A stretch of DNA of 8,980 nt, from positions 1 to 8,980 of the forward strand of contig JAGOIB010000080.1 of assembly GCA_017995875.1 (NCBI GenBank), in the 5' to 3' direction. Below, one piece after another: positions 1 through 7,900 of this stretch (positions are counted from its first letter, which is position 1; each line of letters starts with the position of its first letter). The translations under genes and the position numbers were made by a program. Source of the stretch: Saprospiraceae bacterium (GTDB lineage Bacteria > Bacteroidota > Bacteroidia > Chitinophagales > Saprospiraceae). The notes under the pieces are model-generated. The model saw only the letters and a program-made list of their open reading frames with translations. It did no database searches and had not been told where the DNA came from.

Positions 1-127
1 CTTCGATGGTTCCTCTTCTGGAGATGGCTCCGGATTCAAACAGCATGCTTTCGATAAACAGTGTTTTTCCGGAGCCGCTATGGCCGAGCAACACTACGTT
101 TCTTAGGTTCTTCGTTTCGACACTCAT
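1..127 (-). CDS. Elongation factor G-like GTPase, N-terminal fragment (runs off left edge)
   Basis: The first 42 residues of a translational GTPase are visible. The minus-strand ATG at 127-125 opens MSVETKNLRNVVLLGHSGSG, and the P-loop GHSGSGKT sits at residues 15-22. Canonical EF-G has GHIDAGKT. The GHSG(A/S)GKT form, followed by a Leu/Phe/Glu-rich helix and a GAI-x-R-x-G stretch (residues 33-39), is typical of the EF-G-like paralogue group often called FusA2 or EF-G-like. I therefore infer a paralogue rather than the housekeeping EF-G. Its cellular role is poorly defined. No Shine-Dalgarno motif precedes the start, as is usual in Bacteroidota. It lies on the same strand as the response regulator, about 400 bp downstream of it, so co-transcription is possible but the gap argues against it. 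Switch I/II and domains II-V lie outside the window, so the assignment rests on the G1 motif and its context. Confidence 0.72.
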   Translation of the reverse strand, partial: MSVETKNLRNVVLLGHSGSGKTLFIESMLFESGAISRRGTIE

Positions 128-425
128 TAGATCAGTACGTTTAGATGAGATAAATTAAGGTAAAGCCCATACAGATCTCCGAAGAGATCATGGTTTCAAA
201 TTAGGACTAAGATTTTACTTAAGGAAACTTAAACTGGAAATTACCCGTGAATGGACTTGTTCTAAATAAGATGATAATATGTAGTACACACATTATCAGA
301 GAGGATAAGATGAATATTAGGAAAAAGAATATATGTTATTCGTTTGGCTGTAGTTTTTGAACAAAAACCATCATTCTCCAGACTTCAGACGTAAGACACC
401 TAGACTAGAGATTTACTATTTATTT
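128..425. other. Intergenic stretch without recognisable gene
   Basis: This AT-rich spacer lies between the EF-G-like start and the repeat array. The longest ATG-started reading frame I noticed on the plus strand (from 310) is only 16 codons and has no supporting features. I found no tRNA-like or other RNA-like fold by eye, and no clear TAnnTTTG element reading toward the EF-G-like gene, although that gene's promoter must lie here if it is transcribed independently. Confidence 0.5.
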
Positions 426-522
426 GAAGGAGACGCGATAAATCATAATATGAAGGAGACGCGATAAATCATTATTAGAAGGAGACGCGATAAATCGTTA
501 TAAGAAGGAGACGCGATAAATC
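426..522. repeat. Four-copy tandem array, 19-bp unit at 26-bp period
   Basis: Four identical copies of GAAGGAGACGCGATAAATC start at 426, 452, 478 and 504, exactly 26 bp apart. They are separated by 7-bp AT-rich linkers that differ in sequence (ATAATAT, ATTATTA, GTTATAA). The fourth copy runs directly into a reverse-complement arm and makes a hairpin with the end of the response regulator gene. The array lies wholly outside coding sequence, just beyond that gene's 3' end. The 7-bp spacers and 19-bp unit exclude a CRISPR array. The GAGACGCGAT core resembles short palindromic intergenic repeats that I recall from Bacteroidota and cyanobacterial genomes; that comparison is from memory and unverified. 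Confidence 0.9.
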
Positions 523-529
523 GCGTCTC
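508..529 (-). terminator. Perfect hairpin overlapping the regulator stop codon
   Basis: GAGACGCGA (508-516) and TCGCGTCTC (521-529) are perfect reverse complements around a TAAA loop, giving a 9-bp GC-rich stem (10 with a G-T pair at 507/530). Base 529 is the last base of the regulator's TAG stop (531-529 on the minus strand), so the hairpin starts in the stop codon. It sits where a 3'-end structure for the regulator mRNA would be. No T-tract follows on the minus strand (the next bases read TTCTTATAAC), so it is not a classical intrinsic terminator. It may instead stabilise or process the 3' end, or simply be an interspersed palindrome. Confidence 0.5.
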
Positions 530-1230
530 TACTCTACCTCCAGTTTGTAACCAACACCTTTAAGGGTTTTAATAAACCTGTCACCAACTTTTTCACGAAG
601 CTTCGAAATATGAACGTCGATAGTGCGGCTGATAATAGGGACTGAATACCCCCATACTTTGTGAAACATTTCTTCCCGTGTGAAAACTTTTCCGGGTTGT
701 GAGGCAAGCAACATAAGTACTTCAAATTCTTTCTTTGCCAGGGTGATGATTTCACCATCGATAGATGCCTGGTAACTTCTGGGGTCGATTTTCAAAGCAC
801 CGAAATCAAGGATAGCAGACGTATTCACTGTTGGAAGGGCAGATTCTTTTCTGCGCATCAGGGCTTTAATGCGGGTCAACAGTAATCTTGGGCGAATTGG
901 TTTCTGGATATAATCATCTGCACCGGCTTCCAATCCTGCAATTTCACTGTATTCTTCACTTCGTGCTGTCAGAAAGGCGATGATGGTATTTTTTAGTTTA
1001 GGATTCTTCCTTAGTTCGTAACAGGTTTCTACACCATCCATACCCGGCATCATGATATCCAGCAAGATCAGGTCAGGAACTTCATCATTGGCCAGTTTGA
1101 TGGCATCCAATCCATTGGACGCCTGAATCGTATCAAACCCATTGCGGGAAAGATTGTAATGAAGAAACTCGAGGATATCTGGTTCGTCATCTACGAGGAG
1201 TACTTTGATATTATGGTCCGTCATATCCAT
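529..1230 (-). CDS. OmpR/PhoB-family DNA-binding response regulator
   Basis: This is a two-component transcription regulator. From the ATG at 1230 it is 233 residues, the usual length for the OmpR/PhoB class. The receiver domain shows the acidic pair in VLLVDDEPD (residues 14-15), the phospho-acceptor Asp in LILLDIMMPGMDG (residue 58), the switch Thr in FLTARS (residue 88) and the conserved Lys in QKPIRP (residue 110). The C-terminal winged helix covers about residues 137-232, with LAKKEFEVLMLLASQPGKVF, a recognition helix around RTIDVHISKLREKVGD, and a wing ending GVGYKLEVE. The frame stays open to an ATG at 1284, but those extra 18 residues are Pro/Leu-rich and precede the point where receiver domains begin; 1224 (MTDHN) is another possible start. 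No histidine kinase is adjacent, so the input signal is unknown. It is divergent from the receptor operon, which suggests that it controls that operon. Phosphate-type PhoB function is possible but not shown. Confidence 0.93.
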   Translation of the reverse strand: MDMTDHNIKVLLVDDEPDILEFLHYNLSRNGFDTIQASNGLDAIKLANDEVPDLILLDIMMPGMDGVETCYELRKNPKLKNTIIAFLTARSEEYSEIAGLEAGADDYIQKPIRPRLLLTRIKALMRRKESALPTVNTSAILDFGALKIDPRSYQASIDGEIITLAKKEFEVLMLLASQPGKVFTREEMFHKVWGYSVPIISRTIDVHISKLREKVGDRFIKTLKGVGYKLEVE

Positions 1231-1335
1231 TGGTAGTAGGGAGAGGGGGTAAGATAAGGCAGGCTGTGTATTAGGCATGTGCAAATATCCAAAGAATCCA
1301 TTAGGTACTCATTACTTTAAAATAGCCGAAAGCGC

Positions 1336-1441
1336 CAATGTATCGATCTTCTTGATCTCAAAGATAGCTTGTTAATTCAATGTAAAGTCTATTCTGCCCA
1401 ATAGATGAGGGTTCGAAAAAAATACCTATACAATGTAAAGT
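1336..1441. promoter_or_regulatory. Three CAATGTA direct repeats in the divergent promoter region
   Basis: CAATGTA occurs at 1336-1342, 1378-1384 and 1431-1437. The last two extend to an identical 11-mer, CAATGTAAAGT (1378-1388 and 1431-1441). Start-to-start spacings are 42 and 53 bp, close to four and five helical turns, so all three would face the same side of the DNA. The middle copy would overlap the -33 region of the candidate regulator promoter. OmpR-class regulators bind direct repeats, which makes these reasonable operator candidates. However, that class usually binds half-sites about 11 bp apart, and that spacing is not seen here. Confidence 0.35.
1359..1366 (-). promoter_or_regulatory. 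Candidate -7 element for the response regulator
   Basis: On the minus strand this reads TATCTTTG, an exact match to the Bacteroidota sigma-A -7 consensus TAnnTTTG. It would place transcription start near 1352 and give a leader of about 120 nt to the ATG at 1230. There is no well-spaced TTTG -33 element. The nearest candidate is TTTACATTG, within the CAATGTAAAGT repeat at 1378-1388. An exact eight-base pattern can occur by chance in AT-rich DNA, so this is tentative. Confidence 0.35.
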
Positions 1442-1525
1442 ATCCGTAAAATAAAGGCCACTCCCCAGCCGTCGAATTAACGAAATCTTGAGCCGGAAAA
1501 TTCGCTTTACGGGTATGGATGCCGG

Positions 1526-1533
1526 TAATTTTG
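1526..1533 (+). promoter_or_regulatory. Candidate -7 element for the receptor operon
   Basis: TAATTTTG is an exact match to TAnnTTTG on the plus strand and would start transcription near 1540. Upstream, TTTA at 1506-1509 is a poor -33 element with a short 16-bp spacer. If used, the leader to the receptor ATG at 1961 would be about 420 nt, long enough to include the open stretch at 1673-1960. I saw no other full match between here and 1961, but the evidence is only a consensus match. Confidence 0.28.
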
Positions 1534-1672
1534 CGGCGACAAATAAAGTGAAATGATTTCAGGGTCCAGTACTGCATAAACCCGGGAGACATGAAGGTAT
1601 TAATTTCCTTTATGACATACACCCAAAGTTTTTATGCTGGAACGAAACCTGTGAATTATTAAAAAAACAGCA

Positions 1673-1960
1673 ATGGTTCCTAACCTGATCTTCGAAGGAG
1701 ATACTATAAATGTCCCGTTTTCACGGGGGATCTCCTGTAAAATTGCCGGAGGTACAGTTTCAGGGAGCATTGAAACAGGGTATGTAAACCTCTCCGGTTT
1801 CTACCCAATGATAAACAATGAATTCAGCGGCCGCATCTCAGGAGATGATGGTAATAGAACAACAGCTGATTTCATTGAATTTTTTACATTCAACAATGTG
1901 GGTTTTACCAAAGTGCTGCAAGCAGGTCAACCCCTAACAAACTATACCCTTTCCCATCTA
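1673..1960 (+). other. 96-codon coding-like stretch fused in frame to the receptor
   Basis: From an ATG at 1673 (in-frame stop TGA at 1652-1654) the frame is open for 96 codons and continues straight into the receptor's own ATG. The translated sequence is Gly/Ser/Asn/Phe-rich, with a patterned run such as GGTVSGSIETGYVNLSGFYP, and its codons look like those of ordinary genes here. It has no signal peptide, and the receptor's signal peptide would be stranded about 100 residues inside the protein if both were one gene. It may therefore be a remnant of an older beta-rich secreted protein, a short upstream gene lacking its own stop, or chance. I do not recognise a family. Confidence 0.35.
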
Positions 1961-4780
1961 ATGAAAAACATTCGATTCCACAAACACTTTTCTGGTGTTA
2001 AGATTATCCTCATCCTTATTCTTTCAAGCATGCTTTCCTTTGCTTATGGGCAGAAAAGCGGCATCATTTCCGGGAAAATAATTGATAAATCTACCAGTGA
2101 GACCTTAATTGGAGCCACTGTACAATTAGAAGGAACAGAAATTGGTTCAGTGACAGATTTTGAAGGCAACTTCAAGCTTACCGCCAATCCGGGAAGTTAT
2201 GTACTTGTCGTCAGGTATTTCGGTTATGAAACTGCTAACATCACCGTTGATGTCAAGCCTGATGAAATTACGAATGTTGAATATGCAATGGGAGAGGCTG
2301 AAGCCCTTGCCTTGCAACAGGTGGTAGTAACCGCCACTGCTGATCGCTCAAATGATGTGGTCTTGAATGTAGAGTTGAAGAATGCAGCTTATATAGCAAG
2401 TGGTATTACAGGTTCTGAAATCCGGAAAACACCTGATCGTACTGTAGGCGATATTCTTAAACGCGTAACAGGGGCGTCTATTCAGGATGGTAAATTTGTT
2501 ATTATCCGCGGCATGAATGATCGCTATAATGCAGGATATCTTGATGGAGCTTTGTTGTCCTCCACAGAATCTGACCGAAAAGCTTTTGCTTTTGATGTCG
2601 TTCCAGCCAATTTGATTGATAACCTGGTCATCCTCAAAGCAGGATCACCTGATGTCATAGGTGATTTTGGCGGTGGTATTATCAAGATCAACACAAAATC
2701 GGTTCCGGATAAATTAACACAGAATATTTCTGTCGGCGCTCAATACAATTCCCTCACCACCTTTAAAGACTTCAATTTATTTAAGCTTTACCCTGGTGAG
2801 ATACTTAATTTTATCAGCAGCGAACGTGCTCTTCCTGTTTTTGAAGAAGGTGCGATGAAATTGTCCTCCAGTCATCCTTCGGATGCCGAAAAGATGCGGG
2901 TAGGGGATATTTCAAAAGAATTTAATAATGATTGGTCAAACACCCATGTCAATGCAGGCCTTTCTCCGCGAGTGGCCTATTCCATTGGTTTTCCTATTCA
3001 ACTCAACAGCGTCAGTAAACTCGGTGTTATTCTGGCATTGAATTATACCAATACCAGGAAGATCACAGAGAGTGGCGTTAATACCTATGATGGCTCGGGA
3101 CAGGTTTCCGGATTTTATGATCGGTCCAATCAACTCAATGTCAACTCAGGTGGAATATTCAATGTCAACTATGTCGGTCCACGTACCCAGGTTAATTTCA
3201 GGAATTTACTGAATATCACTACAGATTACAATGCTGTTTACAGGACGGGTACCGGAAATTATAGTGACGCCTTAACTGTCCAGAATACTGCCAATATTAT
3301 TAATTACAACCGTCTCTATAATGGTATTCTATCAGTGAAGCAATTAGTTGGCGATAGTTTATTCCTTGTCAATGCATCCGTGAGTTATTCGAATGTTCAC
3401 CGTGAAGTTCCTGACTACAGAATCGCGAGCTACACGAAGACACCTGATTTTCCGGATTACAGATTGGCTATCGGCGATTTCTTCAATAGTAGTACCGGAC
3501 GATTTGTATCAGACCTGAATGAAAATCTCTACTGTGGAACTTTTGAACTGAGTAAGAAATTCAGTTCGGATAAGGTGAGGACTGAAATTAAAGCAGGTCT
3601 TTTCTATCAATCACGTGACCGCGATTTTTCAGGGAGAAGTTTTGTCTACAATGGATATCCTGATGAATTGACAGTTGACCCTTCCATTGACCTGGGACAA
3701 AGCAATATTGATGCTTCGAGACTATATCTTGTTGAAAAGACATCGGATGACCTTGCATACTACAAGGGTACATCTAACCTGGGAGCTGGTTATATCGCTG
3801 TGGACCAAAAGTACTTTTCGAAATTACGTGCAGTATATGGTCTCCGGTATGAAGACATCGACATAGCTGTTGACAATCAGAAAATAAATACATCTATTGC
3901 CTCCTTACAGCAAAAGACTTTGCTTCCATCTGTTAATCTTACATATGCTGTGACAGCGGGCACAAATATTCGTGCAAGTTATTTCTCCTCGGTCAATCGT
4001 CCTGAATTTCGTGAATTAGCACCATTCTCCTTTTTTGTATTTGAAAAGAATGCTGAGATCAGGGGAAATCCGGCCTTGGAAATTGCAACACTAAATAATT
4101 TTGATGTGCGATATGAATTATTCCCGAGTGGAGGTGAGTTGATTTCCATTGGTGGTTTTTATAAATATATCAATCAACCGATTGAATTGAGCCTTGATGT
4201 AACACAGCCTTTTACAACGTTTACGTATCAGAATGAAAAATCAGCAACGATCTATGGATTGGAGCTGGAATTAAAAAAGAAATTAAGTTTCATAAGTCAT
4301 ACCGGGTTTTTCAGTGATTTGGCCATTTATGGGAATGTTGCTTTAATCAAATCTCAGTTGACATTCAACGAAGGCTCACAAGCAAAGCAAGACAGGCCTC
4401 TGCAGGGACAATCACCTTACATCATCAATGCCAGGCTTCAATATGAAAATCCTGATAATGGATGGTCATGGAATGTTTCTCTTAATACTATTGGACGCCG
4501 TATTGCTTTCGTCGGTGTAGACCCAACCTTCGGGGATACAAGACAAGATATATATGAAGCTCCCCGAACCGTAATTGATATGCAAGTAGGGAAGACCTTT
4601 AACAATATTAATATTAAGCTAACACTTGGCGACCTGTTGCATAACGACTTTATCTATTACCAGGATGGTGATCAGGATGGAAAGTATACCTCTCCGGCGA
4701 CGCCTTCTTCCGGGGATAGGCTCATGTATATTTCCAATGTAGGATATACCACTACGGTCAGTCTCAGTTACACTTTTTAA
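1961..4780 (+). CDS. TonB-dependent outer-membrane receptor with CarboxypepD-regulatory-like domain
   Basis: Predicted 939-residue outer-membrane active transporter. The start at 1961 is chosen because it opens a classic signal peptide: basic MKNIRFHKHF, hydrophobic IILILILSSML, cleavage near YGQ (residue 30). Residues about 35-120 form a CarboxypepD_reg-like beta-sandwich (SGKIIDKSTSETLIGATV, DFEGNFKL, VRYFGYE). A probable TonB-box-like segment QVVVTA lies at 120-125. The plug spans about 130-247, with RKTPDRTVGDILKRVTGASI, IIRGMNDRYN, YLDGALLSS and DFGGGIIKINTK. The beta-barrel fills the rest and ends in aromatic Phe (SLSYTF), the usual outer-membrane insertion signature. It lacks SusC-type features and no SusD follows, so this is not a standard polysaccharide-utilisation pair. 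Its partner is the duplicated T9SS protein 123 bp downstream, and a TonB-like transducer is encoded beyond that. Substrate unknown. Confidence 0.93.
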   Translation: MKNIRFHKHFSGVKIILILILSSMLSFAYGQKSGIISGKIIDKSTSETLIGATVQLEGTEIGSVTDFEGNFKLTANPGSYVLVVRYFGYETANITVDVKPDEITNVEYAMGEAEALALQQVVVTATADRSNDVVLNVELKNAAYIASGITGSEIRKTPDRTVGDILKRVTGASIQDGKFVIIRGMNDRYNAGYLDGALLSSTESDRKAFAFDVVPANLIDNLVILKAGSPDVIGDFGGGIIKINTKSVPDKLTQNISVGAQYNSLTTFKDFNLFKLYPGEILNFISSERALPVFEEGAMKLSSSHPSDAEKMRVGDISKEFNNDWSNTHVNAGLSPRVAYSIGFPIQLNSVSKLGVILALNYTNTRKITESGVNTYDGSGQVSGFYDRSNQLNVNSGGIFNVNYVGPRTQVNFRNLLNITTDYNAVYRTGTGNYSDALTVQNTANIINYNRLYNGILSVKQLVGDSLFLVNASVSYSNVHREVPDYRIASYTKTPDFPDYRLAIGDFFNSSTGRFVSDLNENLYCGTFELSKKFSSDKVRTEIKAGLFYQSRDRDFSGRSFVYNGYPDELTVDPSIDLGQSNIDASRLYLVEKTSDDLAYYKGTSNLGAGYIAVDQKYFSKLRAVYGLRYEDIDIAVDNQKINTSIASLQQKTLLPSVNLTYAVTAGTNIRASYFSSVNRPEFRELAPFSFFVFEKNAEIRGNPALEIATLNNFDVRYELFPSGGELISIGGFYKYINQPIELSLDVTQPFTTFTYQNEKSATIYGLELELKKKLSFISHTGFFSDLAIYGNVALIKSQLTFNEGSQAKQDRPLQGQSPYIINARLQYENPDNGWSWNVSLNTIGRRIAFVGVDPTFGDTRQDIYEAPRTVIDMQVGKTFNNINIKLTLGDLLHNDFIYYQDGDQDGKYTSPATPSSGDRLMYISNVGYTTTVSLSYTF

Positions 4781-4903
4781 CAATATAATGAGGTATCAGG
4801 AGCCGGAGGCATGCCTAATACAAAGATTCGAACGAAAAACAACACCACGATTAAACAGCAATGATTCAACAATAGCTATTACTAAAACTAAAATTCCTTT
4901 TCA
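4781..4903 (+). other. 123-bp receptor to secreted-protein spacer
   Basis: I found no terminator-like hairpin with a T-tract and no clear TAnnTTTG element here, so the two genes are probably co-transcribed. The bases before the downstream ATG are A/T-rich (AAAATTCCTTTTCA) with no Shine-Dalgarno motif, as is usual in Bacteroidota. Confidence 0.4.
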
Positions 4904-7900
4904 ATGAAAAAATATGTACTGATCACGCTTGCTTTTTTTACCATGTTGTCAATGCAAACATTGTCAGCACAATCCAATTTCAAATTGACAGAAGTGCCAT
5001 ACGTTGGTGCATTGTCAGAAAATCCTTCAGAAGATTGGACTGCAGGTTGGACCAATTTTGATCCACGGCACACAGAATACGCTGATCCAACAGATACTGT
5101 TACCTTGAATGGTATGCATCCTTCCTTGCCTTTGCAAGGAGAACTGAATATTACAAACACTGTCACGCTTGATGCAGGGCAAGTCTATTTATTGAAGGGA
5201 CTTGTTGTCGTCAGAAGTGGAGGAAAATTAGTGATACCTGCAGGAACGATCATCCGTGCGATTGCAGATTTAAATTCATCACCAAAGAACTATGGGTCAT
5301 TGGTGGTAGAGCGTGGAGGTCAAATCGAAGTTGAAGGGGAAAGCAATGATCCTGTTGTCTTTACTTCAGCAAAAGATCCGGGTCAGCGCAACAGAGGCGA
5401 TTGGGGAGGTATTTTATTAGCGGGAAAATCCACCCACAACCTCTTGAATGGTACGGACAATAACAATGTCCAGATGGAGGGCTTTAATAACGTAAGTTTT
5501 GACAATACCCTTGCACGATTTGGCGGAACAGACATCAATGATCGATCCGGTTCTATTGAATATCTCCGGATTGAATTTGGAGGTGTAGCGTTCGAAGCTA
5601 ACAAAGAAATTAATGGTTTGACATTCGGAGCTATAGGCGCTGAGACAATCATTGACCATGTACAGGTTTCTTTTTCAGGGGATGATTCCTTTGAATGGTT
5701 TGGTGGCACAGTCAATTCTAAACATCTGATTGCATGGCTGGGGACAGATGATGATTTTGATACAGATAATGGTTATTCCGGTATCAGTCAATTTGGTATC
5801 GGTGTCCGTGATTCTTCTTTGTATGACCTAACGTATAGTCTTGCTTCCGGAAGTTCAACTTCTGAAGGTTTTGAAAGTGATAACGAGGCCACTGGAACTG
5901 CCAACGTCAGGCCTTATACCAATGGTGTATTTAGTAATTTCACGATGGTAGGTCCGGTACCTGTCGGATCTACTTATGCACAAATGAATTCAACGACAAA
6001 AGCTGCATTCCGTCGTGGTGCTCGTGTCAGGAGAAATTCATCGCTCAGGATTGTCAATACCATATTCATGGGTTACAGGAACTTTCTAATGATTGATGGT
6101 GACAGTTGTACACGCAACACCAATTTCCCAGAAGCATTAGCATTAGTCACCCCAAATACCCCTGTGGATGTAACCAGTCATTCTATTTCGTATGCCAATA
6201 ACTTAATCATGAATACAGCAGCAGCTTATACGAGCACTACAGATACAGTGGCTAATGGGCTGGTGGAAGTAAGTCGTGCTGCTGGTTCTGCTTCAAAACT
6301 TTCTGCCATCAATAATTGGGTCAGACAACCTGGTCCATTGGCCAATAACATTGATCCTGTACCTTTCACACCAAGGACATTGTTGATCAATCCTGTATCG
6401 AGATCTACATCACCAAACTTCAGACCTGTAGCCAGTTCACCTGCACTTGCAGGGCCCAACTTTACAGATAATCCAGTATTAGCAAATTTCAACCTGGAAG
6501 CTACTTCTTATGTAGGAGCTTTGTCGCCGGATGCTTCATCTGATTGGACAAAAGGCTGGACGAACTTTGATCCAAATCATGCTTCTTATCCAGATCCAAC
6601 AGATACAACTACACTAAATGGTTTGATTTCATCATTACCTGTACCAGGAGAAATAAGTATTACAAACACGCTTACACTTGAAGCTTCAAAAGTGTATTTA
6701 CTGAAAGGCTTAGTGGTAGTGAGAGATGGAGGTAAATTAGTGATACCTGCGGGAACGATCATTCGTGCTACGGCTGATCTGAATGCTTCACCTAAGAACT
6801 ATGCTTCTATTGTTGTAGAACGCGGTGGAGACATTGAGATTGATGGATCGAACAACAATCCGGTTGTCATCACATCTGCTAAGGCACAGGGACAACGTAA
6901 TCGTGGTGATTGGGGAGGTTTATTGATTGCCGGTAAATCCAAACACAACCTGTTGAATGGTACGGACAACAATAACGTACAGATGGAAGGATTTAACAAT
7001 ATCAGCTTTGATAATACATTAGCACGATTTGGTGGAACAGACATCAATGATAACTCAGGTTTTGTCAAATACCTTCGTCTTGAATTTGGTGGCGTTGCAT
7101 TTGAAGTAAACAAAGAAATCAATGGTTTGACATTGGGAGCTGTTGGTGCAGGTACTGTCATTGATCATGTACAGGTGTCACACTCAGGCGATGATTCCTT
7201 TGAATGGTTTGGCGGAACGGTAAACTCAAAACACCTGATTGCCTGGAAAGGAACGGATGATGATTTTGATACAGACAATGGATACGGTGGTCTTAGCCAA
7301 TTTGGTATAGGTGTTAAGGATTCAACCTTTTATGATCTGACCTATAGTCTGGCATCCGGTAGCTCAACCTCAGAAGGTTTCGAAAGTGATAATGAAGCTA
7401 CAGGTACAGCCAATGTTTCACCATATACCAATTGTGTATTCTCCAATTTTACGATGGTAGGCCCTGTTCCGGTAGGAGCAAAATATTCTGAAATGAATTC
7501 CACCACAAAAGCAGCTTTCCGTCGTGGCGCACGTATCAGGAGAAATTCAAGCGAGCGCATTGTCAACAGCATCTTTATGGGATACCGTAATTTCCTAATG
7601 ATTGATGGTGATAGCGCTGTGCATAACACCAATTATCCTGCTGCTTTAGCATTGGTTACACCAAGTACTCCGGTTAACGTGGAGAACAAACAAATTTCTT
7701 TTGCCAACAACCTTATTGTGAATACTGCATCTGCCTTTACAAGTACTACAGATACTACTGCAAATGGTTTGGTTGAGGTAACACGTGCTGCAGGTTCTGC
7801 TGCAAAACTTGATGCTATCAATTCATGGGCAAGACAAGCCGGATCATTGGCAAATAATATCGACCCTGTACCTTTCACAACAGGTTCAGTATTGATCAAT

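Noticed and set aside
310..360. Small plus-strand reading frame starting at 310
   Set aside because: Only 16 codons, with no supporting signal or conserved feature.
426..522. Regular repeats as a CRISPR array
   Set aside because: The unit is 19 bp and the spacers are only 7 bp and AT-rich. No cas genes are present.
1231..1284. 18-residue N-terminal extension of the response regulator
   Set aside because: It is Pro/Leu-rich and lies before the conserved receiver start; family length fits the ATG at 1230 or 1224 better. It cannot be excluded without N-terminal data.
1389..1622. 77-residue minus-strand reading frame in the divergent intergenic region
   Set aside because: Composition is not protein-like, it has no recognisable motif, and it overlaps the candidate promoter and repeat sites.
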